Part shown: positions 44,564 through 51,743 of the stretch, in pieces
How the letters are laid out: every line of letters starts with the position of its first letter
Numbering within the stretch: the first letter of the stretch is position 1
Source of the DNA: CAZSXU01 sp964610505
Lineage (GTDB): Bacteria; Arandabacterota; Arandabacteria; JAGLYR01
Assembly: GCA_964610505.1 (NCBI GenBank)
Contig: CAZSXU010000001.1
Span: 277,851-341,850, forward strand
Length of the DNA: 64,000 bases
Direction: 5' to 3'
Position numbers and translations under genes: made by a program
Notes under the pieces: generated by a model
Database searches by the model: none
Seen by the model: only the letters and a program-made list of their open reading frames with translations
Told to the model about the DNA's origin: nothing

Positions 44564-44764
44564 TCCGCAGATTACGCAGATTGCGCAGATGAAAAGCGGT
44601 CGCCCCACCAGCCCAGGCGATACGGCGTGCCATACCCCAAATGCGCCTGGGAATGTTGCTCTGGAAACACTACACGAAATACTCTCCTGAAGTCGTCCGA
44701 GCATGTTTCACCCGCTGTGGCAAGTACTTGCCACAGCAAAGGACCATCTGTGAAATCTGTGGCT
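44564..44764. repeat. Dispersed structured element family alpha, copy D
   Basis: About 200 bp in inverted orientation to copy C (35693-35933). The right end (44745-44764) matches copy C's terminal repeat, and the left end is a degenerate CGCAGATT series. It contains a perfect 24-bp palindrome (44714-44737, core GGCAAGTACTTGCC) and the pair CGCCTGGG/CCCAGGCG. It lies between the thiolase gene and the dehydratase-like gene of the minus-strand cluster. Confidence 0.8.
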
Positions 44765-44785
44765 CGCCTTTGACCTAGATCCTCC

Positions 44786-45991
44786 CTACGAGACGGCCGG
44801 ATTGCGGAACAGCGCCGCCATCCCCTGTCCGCCCCCGATGCACATGCTGCTGATCCCGTACTTGATCTTCTTCCGGCGCATCTGAAGAAGCAGGCTGAGC
44901 GTCAGTCTGGCGCCGGTGGCCCCCAGGGGGTGGCCGAGGGCAATCGAGCCCCCCTGCACGTTCACCTGTTCCCGATCCAGACCCAGGTCCTTGAGAACCG
45001 CCAGGACCTGACAGGCGAAAGCCTCATTGACCTCCAGGAGGCCGATATCATCCAGCTTCATACCGGTCCGGCTCAGCAGCTCTTTGATGGCCGGGGCGGG
45101 CCCGATGCCCATGACTTCGGGCGGCACGCCTACCGTGGCCCAACCCAGGAGTTCACCGAGGGGCTCGATCCCGTCACGCCGGACCGCTTCGGCGGAACCG
45201 ATCACAACCGCGGCGGCGCCGTCGGCCAGACCGCAGGCGTTTCCGGCGGTTACCTGACCGTCCTTGACGAATGCGGGCCGGAGTTTGGCGAGTTTCTCCG
45301 CTGTGGTCGGCCTCGGCGTCTCATCCGCTTCCAGCATACCCTTTTCCTTCCGGGAAACGGTGTATTCCACAGGCACGATTTCTTCCGCCAGACGGCCGTC
45401 TTTCTGAGCCTCCGCCGTCAATGTCTGGCTGCGGAGCGCGAACTCGTCCGACGCCTCGCGAGTGATCCCGTACTGCTCGGCCAGTTTCTCCGCGGTGGGG
45501 CCCATGCCCAGACCACAGTACGTATCCACCAGACCGTCCCACAGCGTATCGTGCATCGTTCCCTGCCCGAGTCCCAGCCCGAATCGCAGTTTCCAGATGG
45601 AGTGCGGGCAGTTGGTGAGACTCTCCGCGCCGCCGGTGAGAACATACTCCGCCTCGCGAAAGTGAATCATGTATGCGCCGCTCACCGTCGACTGGAGAGA
45701 ACCGCCGCAGAGCCGGTTCACCATCAGCCCCCCGGCCTCCTCGGGCAGCCCGGACTTCAGCCCCACGTGGCGCCCCAGGTGATGTGCATCGAGACTGCTG
45801 CTGGCGCGCGTCACGCCCATGATCGTGTGTCCGAACTTCTCGGCCGGCACACCTGAGCGCCGGATCGCTTCCCCGGATGCAAGAACGGCCAGGTCCGTCG
45901 CCGTGAACTCGCTCAGACTTCCGGTGAATCTTCCCCAGGGGGTCCGCGCCCCTCCGAGAACCATGACGGGTGGGTCCAGTGGAAATGCCAT
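44786..45991 (-). CDS. Thiolase (acetyl-CoA acyltransferase)
   Basis: 401 residues. It has the nucleophilic Cys95 in NRLCGGSLQ, the His region GGSIALGHPLGATGARL, NEAFACQV, and the second Cys in SMCIGGGQGMAALF. It cleaves 3-ketoacyl-CoA with CoA, the last step of beta-oxidation of the ring-opened C7 chain. The start at 45991 has GGGAGGCG 5 nt upstream; the open frame extends further upstream through the hydratase gene, but that part is not coding. It follows the hydratase by 11 nt. Confidence 0.93.
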   Translation of the reverse strand: MAFPLDPPVMVLGGARTPWGRFTGSLSEFTATDLAVLASGEAIRRSGVPAEKFGHTIMGVTRASSSLDAHHLGRHVGLKSGLPEEAGGLMVNRLCGGSLQSTVSGAYMIHFREAEYVLTGGAESLTNCPHSIWKLRFGLGLGQGTMHDTLWDGLVDTYCGLGMGPTAEKLAEQYGITREASDEFALRSQTLTAEAQKDGRLAEEIVPVEYTVSRKEKGMLEADETPRPTTAEKLAKLRPAFVKDGQVTAGNACGLADGAAAVVIGSAEAVRRDGIEPLGELLGWATVGVPPEVMGIGPAPAIKELLSRTGMKLDDIGLLEVNEAFACQVLAVLKDLGLDREQVNVQGGSIALGHPLGATGARLTLSLLLQMRRKKIKYGISSMCIGGGQGMAALFRNPAVS

Positions 45992-46002
45992 TCTCGCCTC
46001 CC

Positions 46003-46839
46003 TCACTGTCTCTTGTACTCGGGTTGCTCTTTCGATCGGGTTAGAATCTTGGTTGCACCTTTCACGAAATCTGCGGTCAGGAGATTGTCCGCCGTCTCTG
46101 ACCCCGTGGATTCGAGCACTTCGGTGAACTCGGGAAACAGAACGCGGTTCAGGGTGCGGCGATTGGATTCGACGGCGTACGGAGCGTTGGCTGCGACCTT
46201 CTTGGCCCACTTCATCGCTCGGGGCAGAAGATCCTCCTTCGGGTAGAGCGCCTGGATGATACCCATGGCCAGAGCCTCCTCGGCCGCGACCATTCGCCCG
46301 CTGTAGAGAAGGTCTCTGGCATGTCCCGGGTCGATGAGCTTGACGAGGGTCTCCGGGCCCATCCAGCCCGCCATCACTCCGATCGTGGGCTCGGGGAAAC
46401 CGTATACCAATCCACCCTCCTCCTTCCCACCGGACGCCCCGTAGAGAACATCGCACAGGGTGTAGAACTCAGCGCCTCCTCCCAGGCAAAAGCCGTGGAC
46501 GATCCCAATCGTGGGCACCCTCAGCTGAAAAAGCTGCGCGGCGACCTTCCGACCGTCCGCAATATGCTTTTCGGCATCGACTCTTGACATCTGGGTGTAC
46601 CCACCCTCCGTCTTGACCACCAGCTCGTTCAGGTCAGCCCCAAAGCTCGCGTGCTTCCCCGTCGACCGGAGAATCATGACCCGGATGGATGTGTCGGCCT
46701 CTATCTCTGCCAACTTCCCCGACATGGCCTGCAACATGGGCGTATCCAGGGCATTTCCCGCCTCCGGCTTGTTTAGGGTAAGGATCGCGATGTGCTTGTT
46801 CTCCTCCGCCCTCTCGAGCAGAATCACATCTTCAGGCAT
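46003..46839 (-). CDS. Enoyl-CoA hydratase/isomerase family protein, candidate dienoyl-CoA hydratase
   Basis: 278 residues of the crotonase fold: ILTLNKPEAGNALDTPMLQAM, oxyanion-hole segments HASFGADLNELV and HGFCLGGGAEFYTLCDV, and a C-terminal helical tail. MPEDVILLERAEENK at 46839 is chosen because AAGGAG lies about 7 nt upstream. In a Bzd pathway a crotonase-fold enzyme must hydrate cyclohexa-1,5-diene-1-carbonyl-CoA (Dch/BzdW); this gene or the hydratase half of 55184-57502 could do it. It lies in the same gene run as the Had- and Oah-like genes, which favours this one. Confidence 0.85.
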   Translation of the reverse strand: MPEDVILLERAEENKHIAILTLNKPEAGNALDTPMLQAMSGKLAEIEADTSIRVMILRSTGKHASFGADLNELVVKTEGGYTQMSRVDAEKHIADGRKVAAQLFQLRVPTIGIVHGFCLGGGAEFYTLCDVLYGASGGKEEGGLVYGFPEPTIGVMAGWMGPETLVKLIDPGHARDLLYSGRMVAAEEALAMGIIQALYPKEDLLPRAMKWAKKVAANAPYAVESNRRTLNRVLFPEFTEVLESTGSETADNLLTADFVKGATKILTRSKEQPEYKRQ

Positions 46840-46890
46840 GAGTGTCTCCTTGGATGGCATCACCCAACTACCCTCATTCAATAGAGAACC

Positions 46891-47103
46891 GGAGAAACGG
46901 AGAACCAGACCGAAACAGAGTAGACCATGTTCCCTGTTTGATGCCGTTTTCCGCCATCTGCTTCTCTGTTTCTCCGCTTCTCTGTTTCTCTGCCTGGCCG
47001 GAGAAACGGAGAACCAGACCGAAACAGAGTAGACCATGTTCCCTGTTTGATGCCGTTTTCCGCCATCTGCTTCTCTGTTTCTCCGCTTCTCTGTTTCTCT
47101 GTC
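46891..47103. repeat. 109-bp direct tandem duplication
   Basis: 46891-46999 is repeated almost perfectly from 47000, period 109 bp. Within each unit are shorter repeats of TTCTCTGTTTCTCCGC. It fills most of the 316-bp gap between the SDR and hydratase genes. The near identity points to a recent duplication. No coding function is seen. Confidence 0.9.
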
Positions 47104-47155
47104 TCTCTGCCTGGATGGTGCAAGGCTCCGGGGACCGGAGCTCGCGACATCCAGG

Positions 47156-47899
47156 CTAGATGTACTGTCCGCCGTCGACGGAGATCACCTGACCCGTGAT
47201 GTGGCCGGCGGCGTCCGACGCCAGGAAGTTCACCAAGTTCGCCACGTCTTCCGGCTCTCCCAGCTTCCCCAGAACCGTCTCCGCCGTGGCCGCGTCGAGC
47301 CATTTCTGCTCCAGCTCCCGGGCCATGTCGGTCATGATCATCCCCGGAGCCACCGCGTTGACGGTCACGTGAGACTTGCCGAGTTCTCGCGCGACCGTCT
47401 TCGTCAAACCGATGATGCCGGCCTTGGAAGCCGAGTAGTTCGACTGGCCGAATTTCCCTCTCATCCCGTTGATGGACGTGATGTTGATGATCCGGCCGTG
47501 CTTCTGTTCGCGGAAGAGAGGAGCGACGGCCCGGATGTAGTTAAAGTAGCCCTTCAGATTCGTGTCCATGACCTGATCCCACTGCTCTTCGGCCATTTTC
47601 CAGATGACCGCATCGCGGTTGATCCCCGCGTTACACACCAGGACGTCGATAGACCCGAACGCCTGGGCCACCGTCTCCACCATGGCCTGCGCCTGCTCAA
47701 AGGAAGCGACATCCGCCTGGACGGCCATTGCCTTGCGGCCCATGTTCCCGATCTCGGCGACCACGGCGTTGGCCTCGTCCGCGTGACGGCGGTAGTTCAG
47801 GGCCACATTGGCCCCGGCCTTGGCCAGGCCTAGGGCGATGGACGTTCCAATGCCGATACTTCCTCCGGTGACGATTGCGTTCTTGCCTTCTAGGTTCAT
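47156..47899 (-). CDS. Short-chain dehydrogenase/reductase, 3-hydroxyacyl-CoA dehydrogenase-like
   Basis: 247 residues, classical SDR. Cofactor motif TGGSIGIGTSIALGLAKAGA, then NAGINRD, catalytic Ser in NITSINGMRGKFGQ, YSASK active-site Tyr/Lys, and the C-terminal ITGQVISVDGG. The Arg in NYRRHAD after beta-2 suggests NADP(H) preference, as in FabG/PhaB. Within this beta-oxidation run it would oxidise a 3-hydroxyacyl-CoA or act in reverse on acetoacetyl-CoA. GGGAGACG precedes the ATG. Confidence 0.9.
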   Translation of the reverse strand: MNLEGKNAIVTGGSIGIGTSIALGLAKAGANVALNYRRHADEANAVVAEIGNMGRKAMAVQADVASFEQAQAMVETVAQAFGSIDVLVCNAGINRDAVIWKMAEEQWDQVMDTNLKGYFNYIRAVAPLFREQKHGRIINITSINGMRGKFGQSNYSASKAGIIGLTKTVARELGKSHVTVNAVAPGMIMTDMARELEQKWLDAATAETVLGKLGEPEDVANLVNFLASDAAGHITGQVISVDGGQYI

Positions 47900-47939
47900 C
47901 TTGCGTCTCCCTCAATCCTCTGTCCCTCTCCCGGAGGAA

Positions 47940-48986
47940 CTAGCTCTTGATTCGGATCACGGCCCGCCCCACGATGTTTCCCGCCTCCAGGTCCTTGAAA
48001 GCCTGCTCTACCTCTCTCAGCTCGTAGAACCTGCTGACCAGGACATTGAGATCGATCCCGCCACTTTCCAGAAGTTGGACAACCTCGGGGAAGAGGCGCG
48101 TCGGGCAGCCCCACGAACCCCCGATTCGTTTCTGCAGGCCCATGAAGTTACCGGCGCGAAGGGTGACCTGCTCCAACGTGAACCCAATGACCGCCACTTC
48201 TCCGCCTCTGCAGACCGTGCTGAATGCTTCCGCGATGGTGGTTCCCAACCCGACGCAGTCCAGCGCAATTCGAATGCCGTCGCCCGAAAGCTTCTTCAGA
48301 TCCTTGAAGATTTTCTCCTTGCCCTTGGCGTTGATCACCTCTGCGCCCAGCTTCTTTGCCGCTTCCAGGCTGTCGTCCCGGACATCAACGGCATACAGCT
48401 TCCCGGCCCCGAGTTCACGGGCCACGTTGAGCGCCGCCAAGCCCAATCCCCCGGCCCCGAAGACGACGACCGAGTCACCGGGCTGGATGGCTACGCGTTC
48501 CTTCAGCGCGTAGTAAACCGTGGAGACAGCGTCCGCTGCGGTGCAGGCGCGCTCCAGATCGACCGACGGGTCCATCCTGTAGGCAAACTCCGCCGGCAGA
48601 GCGACGTACTCTGCGTACGCGCCGTTGCGAGTCCCCCCCAGCATGATCGACTTGACACAGAGATTATCCAGACCCGCCCGGCAGTAGCCGCAATCCCCGC
48701 AGCCGTACACCGGAGGCATCAGGACGTTGTCTCCCACGGCAAGATCCGAGACGCCCTCTCCCAGAGCGGCCACATGGCCGGCCGCCTCATGGCCGAGAAT
48801 CAGCGGATACACTCGCATTTTCTCAGGGATCTGCGCCTCATAGTAGGTCACGTCGGTGTGGCAGAGACCGTTGGCCGAGACCTCGACGAGTACCTCGCCC
48901 GGACCCGGCGCGGGGACGTCGACTTCCTCGATCTTGAGGTCTTTGGGCCCGTGAAGTACGGCGGCCGTCATCTTGTCAGGAATCAC
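47940..48986 (-). CDS. Zn-dependent alcohol dehydrogenase, candidate 6-hydroxycyclohex-1-ene-1-carbonyl-CoA dehydrogenase
   Basis: 348 residues of the MDR family. Catalytic zinc ligands are in GLCHTDV and LGHEAAGHV; the structural-zinc lobe is CGDCGYCRAGLDNLC; NAD site VVFGAGGLGLAALNVA. GTG at 48986 is chosen because GGAGG sits 8 nt upstream. It lies 14 nt after the ring-hydrolase candidate gene, the same pairing as had/oah (bzdX/bzdY) in benzoyl-CoA degraders. It would make 6-oxocyclohex-1-ene-1-carbonyl-CoA. A general alcohol dehydrogenase cannot be excluded by sequence alone. Confidence 0.82.
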   Translation of the reverse strand: MIPDKMTAAVLHGPKDLKIEEVDVPAPGPGEVLVEVSANGLCHTDVTYYEAQIPEKMRVYPLILGHEAAGHVAALGEGVSDLAVGDNVLMPPVYGCGDCGYCRAGLDNLCVKSIMLGGTRNGAYAEYVALPAEFAYRMDPSVDLERACTAADAVSTVYYALKERVAIQPGDSVVVFGAGGLGLAALNVARELGAGKLYAVDVRDDSLEAAKKLGAEVINAKGKEKIFKDLKKLSGDGIRIALDCVGLGTTIAEAFSTVCRGGEVAVIGFTLEQVTLRAGNFMGLQKRIGGSWGCPTRLFPEVVQLLESGGIDLNVLVSRFYELREVEQAFKDLEAGNIVGRAVIRIKS

Positions 48987-49000
48987 TTGAGTGTCCTCCT

Positions 49001-50050
49001 CTATTCTCCCAACTTCGCAGCACAGAAACCGCAATACTCGAAATCGAGCGGGAGCCCTTCAATCCCGCAGCTCGGACAGGTGTTCGTGTAGGGCCCGAAC
49101 AGGCTCTCCGCATCCGCGCCCTCCGCCATCGCCCTCCGGATGGAGTCGTAGTCGACGGGCCGTTTTCCGACAAACCCGACCATGCCGAAGTAGGATTCGA
49201 TACCGCCCATGTTCCGCGTGAGAGAGTCCTTTGCGAACCCCATCGTCGCGCCCCAGACGAAATTGCCCAGGAAGTTCAACTGCTCCCGAGTAGAACGGAT
49301 CGATCCCGGAAATTGGTTCAGGGCATCGCGGGCCCACCGGTCCACCACGTCGTCCAGCTCGTCGTAGGGAACGACCTCGTTGACGAGCCCCCACTCCTTG
49401 CACTGCTGGGGCAGAATCGGTCGATTGAAGAGAAGAATTTCCTTGGCGCGCCGGAGTCCGACCACCAGCGGGAGATACTGGGTGGCTCCGCCCGCTGCGA
49501 TGCTCCCCACCGTGGCGCCCACCTGCTTGATGTAACGTGTGGGAATCTTCCTTCCCTTTTTCTCGATAAACTCGGCGTCCGCCATGATGGCAATGTCGCA
49601 GCTCAAATTCCACTCGTTGCCACCGCCGACCACGATCCCGTTGAGCGCGGCGATGGTCGTCTTCCCACAATTTCGCAGCGCATCGTGCGCGCGCACGAAA
49701 TAGTTCATCCAACCCCACATATCCTGTGATTTTCCCTGAACGATGCTTTCGGCGTACTCCTTTACGTCTCCCCCCGTGCAAAACGCGGCGTCTCCTTCCC
49801 CGCGCAGGATCACCACGCCGATCCGGTCATCGACGGCCACATCGTCGAAAGCCGCCGTCATTTCCCGTAGCGTTTCCAGGTTGTAGGAGTTGTAGACCTG
49901 GGGGCGATGGATCGTAACCCGGGCAATGCCGTCCTTCTTCTCGTACTTGATGAACTTGAATTCAAACTCGGCGGGGTCCTTTGGCCTGAAGAGCGTTGGC
50001 GCCTGCTTCCTCGGCTTGCGGTACTGCATGGACTCCTTCAATTTTGCCAT
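49001..50050 (-). CDS. Crotonase-fold ring hydrolase candidate (Oah/BamA-like) with C-terminal zinc ribbon
   Basis: 349 residues. FCTGGDVKEYAE and VGSIAAGGATQYLPLVVG resemble the BamA/Oah motifs FCTGGN-KEYAE and GSAAIGGATDFLPL, so this is the best candidate for 6-oxocyclohex-1-ene-1-carbonyl-CoA hydrolase, which opens the ring. It differs from known BamA: it lacks the long insert in the second half and ends in a zinc-ribbon-like tail (CPSCGIEGLPLDFEYCGFCAAKLGE). GGGAGG precedes the ATG at 50050 by 7 nt. A naphthoate-synthase-like crotonase is the alternative. Confidence 0.75.
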   Translation of the reverse strand: MAKLKESMQYRKPRKQAPTLFRPKDPAEFEFKFIKYEKKDGIARVTIHRPQVYNSYNLETLREMTAAFDDVAVDDRIGVVILRGEGDAAFCTGGDVKEYAESIVQGKSQDMWGWMNYFVRAHDALRNCGKTTIAALNGIVVGGGNEWNLSCDIAIMADAEFIEKKGRKIPTRYIKQVGATVGSIAAGGATQYLPLVVGLRRAKEILLFNRPILPQQCKEWGLVNEVVPYDELDDVVDRWARDALNQFPGSIRSTREQLNFLGNFVWGATMGFAKDSLTRNMGGIESYFGMVGFVGKRPVDYDSIRRAMAEGADAESLFGPYTNTCPSCGIEGLPLDFEYCGFCAAKLGE

Positions 50051-50119
50051 GGTATGTCCTCCCGAACAAGTTGAGGGTTCGAACCAAGCGTCTCGTCGCA
50101 CGGGATGGCCGGGTCCCCA

Positions 50120-51148
50120 CTATACTTGGATCGCCGGCTTGTAACAATGATCGTCGGCTGTCGGCCTGCCGACGAGATAGCACGGAATGTTCTCAGGGTC
50201 CCGCGTGCCGTTCCTGACCTCCCAGGCCATGATCAGAGAAACAAGAATACGGTTGACCTCCAGACTGAGATCTTCAAATGCTCGTCCGATGTCCAGGATC
50301 TTCCCATTGAGGAATTCGATCTCGGTCGGACGCTTGTCCCTGAGATCCATGAACATTGAAGGGTGATGGTCACCCCCCTTCTCGAGGTACTCCATGCACC
50401 GCTCGGAAATGTTTTCGCCGTAGTCATAGCCGAGCCGCTCCGCGACCGCCAATCCCTCTCCAACAAGATCGGCCGCCAGCTTCCTCGTGGCCCCTCCCTC
50501 CAGGGCCTCCCTCATCGTGAGTCCCATCACGGCGCATATCGGCATCAGCGCAGAGTTGAGAATCGTCTTGAAGAAGGCCTTCTGCTTGATCGTGCGCGAG
50601 TCGACGAAGCCCGTGGGAACGTGCACGGAATCGAGCATGTGCACGATTGCCTCCAGCCTCGGATCCCCGTCCGTTACGAAATGTCCAAAGAAATTGGGGG
50701 GATTGAACCAGGCGACGTGGGCCGCGCCCATCTCATCGCACTCGGCCGCGTAGTTGATGACCATCCGGGCCACGTTCTCGGGGGGAACGTAGCGCGCAAT
50801 CACATCCTCGGTACCGATGCCGTTCTGTGCACTGATCACAAGGCAATCGTTCCCGGCGGCTTCCGCCACCTCGGGCATGATCGTGTTCAGCACGCAGGCC
50901 TTGGTCGCCACGATGATGCAATCGGGATGCGCGTGTTTCAGCGATCGAATGGAATCCACGGTTCTGACCAAGTAGTTGAACTGTCTCGCTCCCCGCACGA
51001 CCTGCAGACCATGCTGCTTAACCTGGGCAATGCGATGGGGAAGATCCGCGACGATGATCTCCGCTCCGGCCTCGGCGAGGCATCCCGACAAGATCGTTCC
51101 CATCGGACCGACGCCCACCGAGCCAATGGTTAGTTTTTCCCGCGGCAT
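50120..51148 (-). CDS. Ketopantoate reductase family (ApbA/PanE) oxidoreductase
   Basis: 342 residues. N-terminal NAD(P) fold GSVGVGPMGTILSGCLAEAGAEI; a 2-dehydropantoate reductase C-terminal domain follows, with KAFFKTILNSALMPICAVMGLTMREAL and the conserved region EFLNGKI. GGAGG lies 5 nt before the ATG at 51148. No pantothenate gene is near; placed directly after the ring-hydrolase candidate's upstream side and the AOR genes, it may act on a 2-oxo or hydroxy acid of the catabolic route. That role is inference from position. Confidence 0.82.
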   Translation of the reverse strand: MPREKLTIGSVGVGPMGTILSGCLAEAGAEIIVADLPHRIAQVKQHGLQVVRGARQFNYLVRTVDSIRSLKHAHPDCIIVATKACVLNTIMPEVAEAAGNDCLVISAQNGIGTEDVIARYVPPENVARMVINYAAECDEMGAAHVAWFNPPNFFGHFVTDGDPRLEAIVHMLDSVHVPTGFVDSRTIKQKAFFKTILNSALMPICAVMGLTMREALEGGATRKLAADLVGEGLAVAERLGYDYGENISERCMEYLEKGGDHHPSMFMDLRDKRPTEIEFLNGKILDIGRAFEDLSLEVNRILVSLIMAWEVRNGTRDPENIPCYLVGRPTADDHCYKPAIQV

Positions 51149-51297
51149 ATCGGCCTCCAACGAGTTGGCTTCAGTACATCAGAATGTGACTGTTCGTTCC
51201 GCTCCCATCCCAGCAGCCCAAGACCGAGAAACCTCGATCCTCGGCCTTTCCAAGAGGAATGAAACCCGTACGCGTTCAATCGGCGCTCCATGATGTC

Positions 51298-51741
51298 TCA
51301 GCGTTGACCGGCGGCGCTCGCGCCTTCCTCGACATCGACGAACGCGATCGCGCCCGTCGAACAGGCGGCCACGCAGGCGGCCGAGTCTCGTCCCTCGCAT
51401 TGGTCGCAGATGATCGCTTTGCCCGCCCTCCGGTCGGGCAGGGCCGCCCGATGCGGGCAGACCATCACACACATCCAACATCCCACGCACCGCTCTCGAT
51501 CGAACCGAATACGGCCCGTCTCCGAATCCCGAGAAAGTGCCGACGCCATGCAGGCGGCGACACATTCCGGGTCGTCGCACAACCGGCAGACGACCTGCAC
51601 CTCATAGCCCAGAACCGGATCCCTGAGGATCCGGATCGCCCCACGTGAATCGTCGGCAACGCCGAAATGCGCCACGGCACACGCCACGCTGCAGGCGCGG
51701 CACCCGGAACAGAGGGAATGATTCGTGTGAATTCGCTTCAT
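51298..51741 (-). CDS. Polyferredoxin subunit of aldehyde oxidoreductase (AorA-like)
   Basis: 147 residues with four cysteine groups: CSGCRACSVAC, CRLCDDPECVAAC, CVGCWMCVMVCP and CDQCEGRDSAACVAAC, giving room for four [4Fe-4S] clusters. It begins 2 nt after the end of the AOR gene, with GGGAG about 9 nt upstream, and is certainly co-translated with it. It should carry electrons between the tungsten subunit and the FAD subunit in an AorABC complex. Confidence 0.88.
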   Translation of the reverse strand: MKRIHTNHSLCSGCRACSVACAVAHFGVADDSRGAIRILRDPVLGYEVQVVCRLCDDPECVAACMASALSRDSETGRIRFDRERCVGCWMCVMVCPHRAALPDRRAGKAIICDQCEGRDSAACVAACSTGAIAFVDVEEGASAAGQR

Positions 51742-51743
51742 CC

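Noticed and set aside
45992..46456. Upstream extension of the thiolase open frame
   Set aside because: It overlaps the hydratase gene in another frame and has no homology; the ribosome binding site before 45991 settles the start.
46840..47037. N-terminal extension of the enoyl-CoA hydratase open frame
   Set aside because: The extra residues are low-complexity translation of the 109-bp duplication; a good Shine-Dalgarno and the family N-terminus support the start at 46839.
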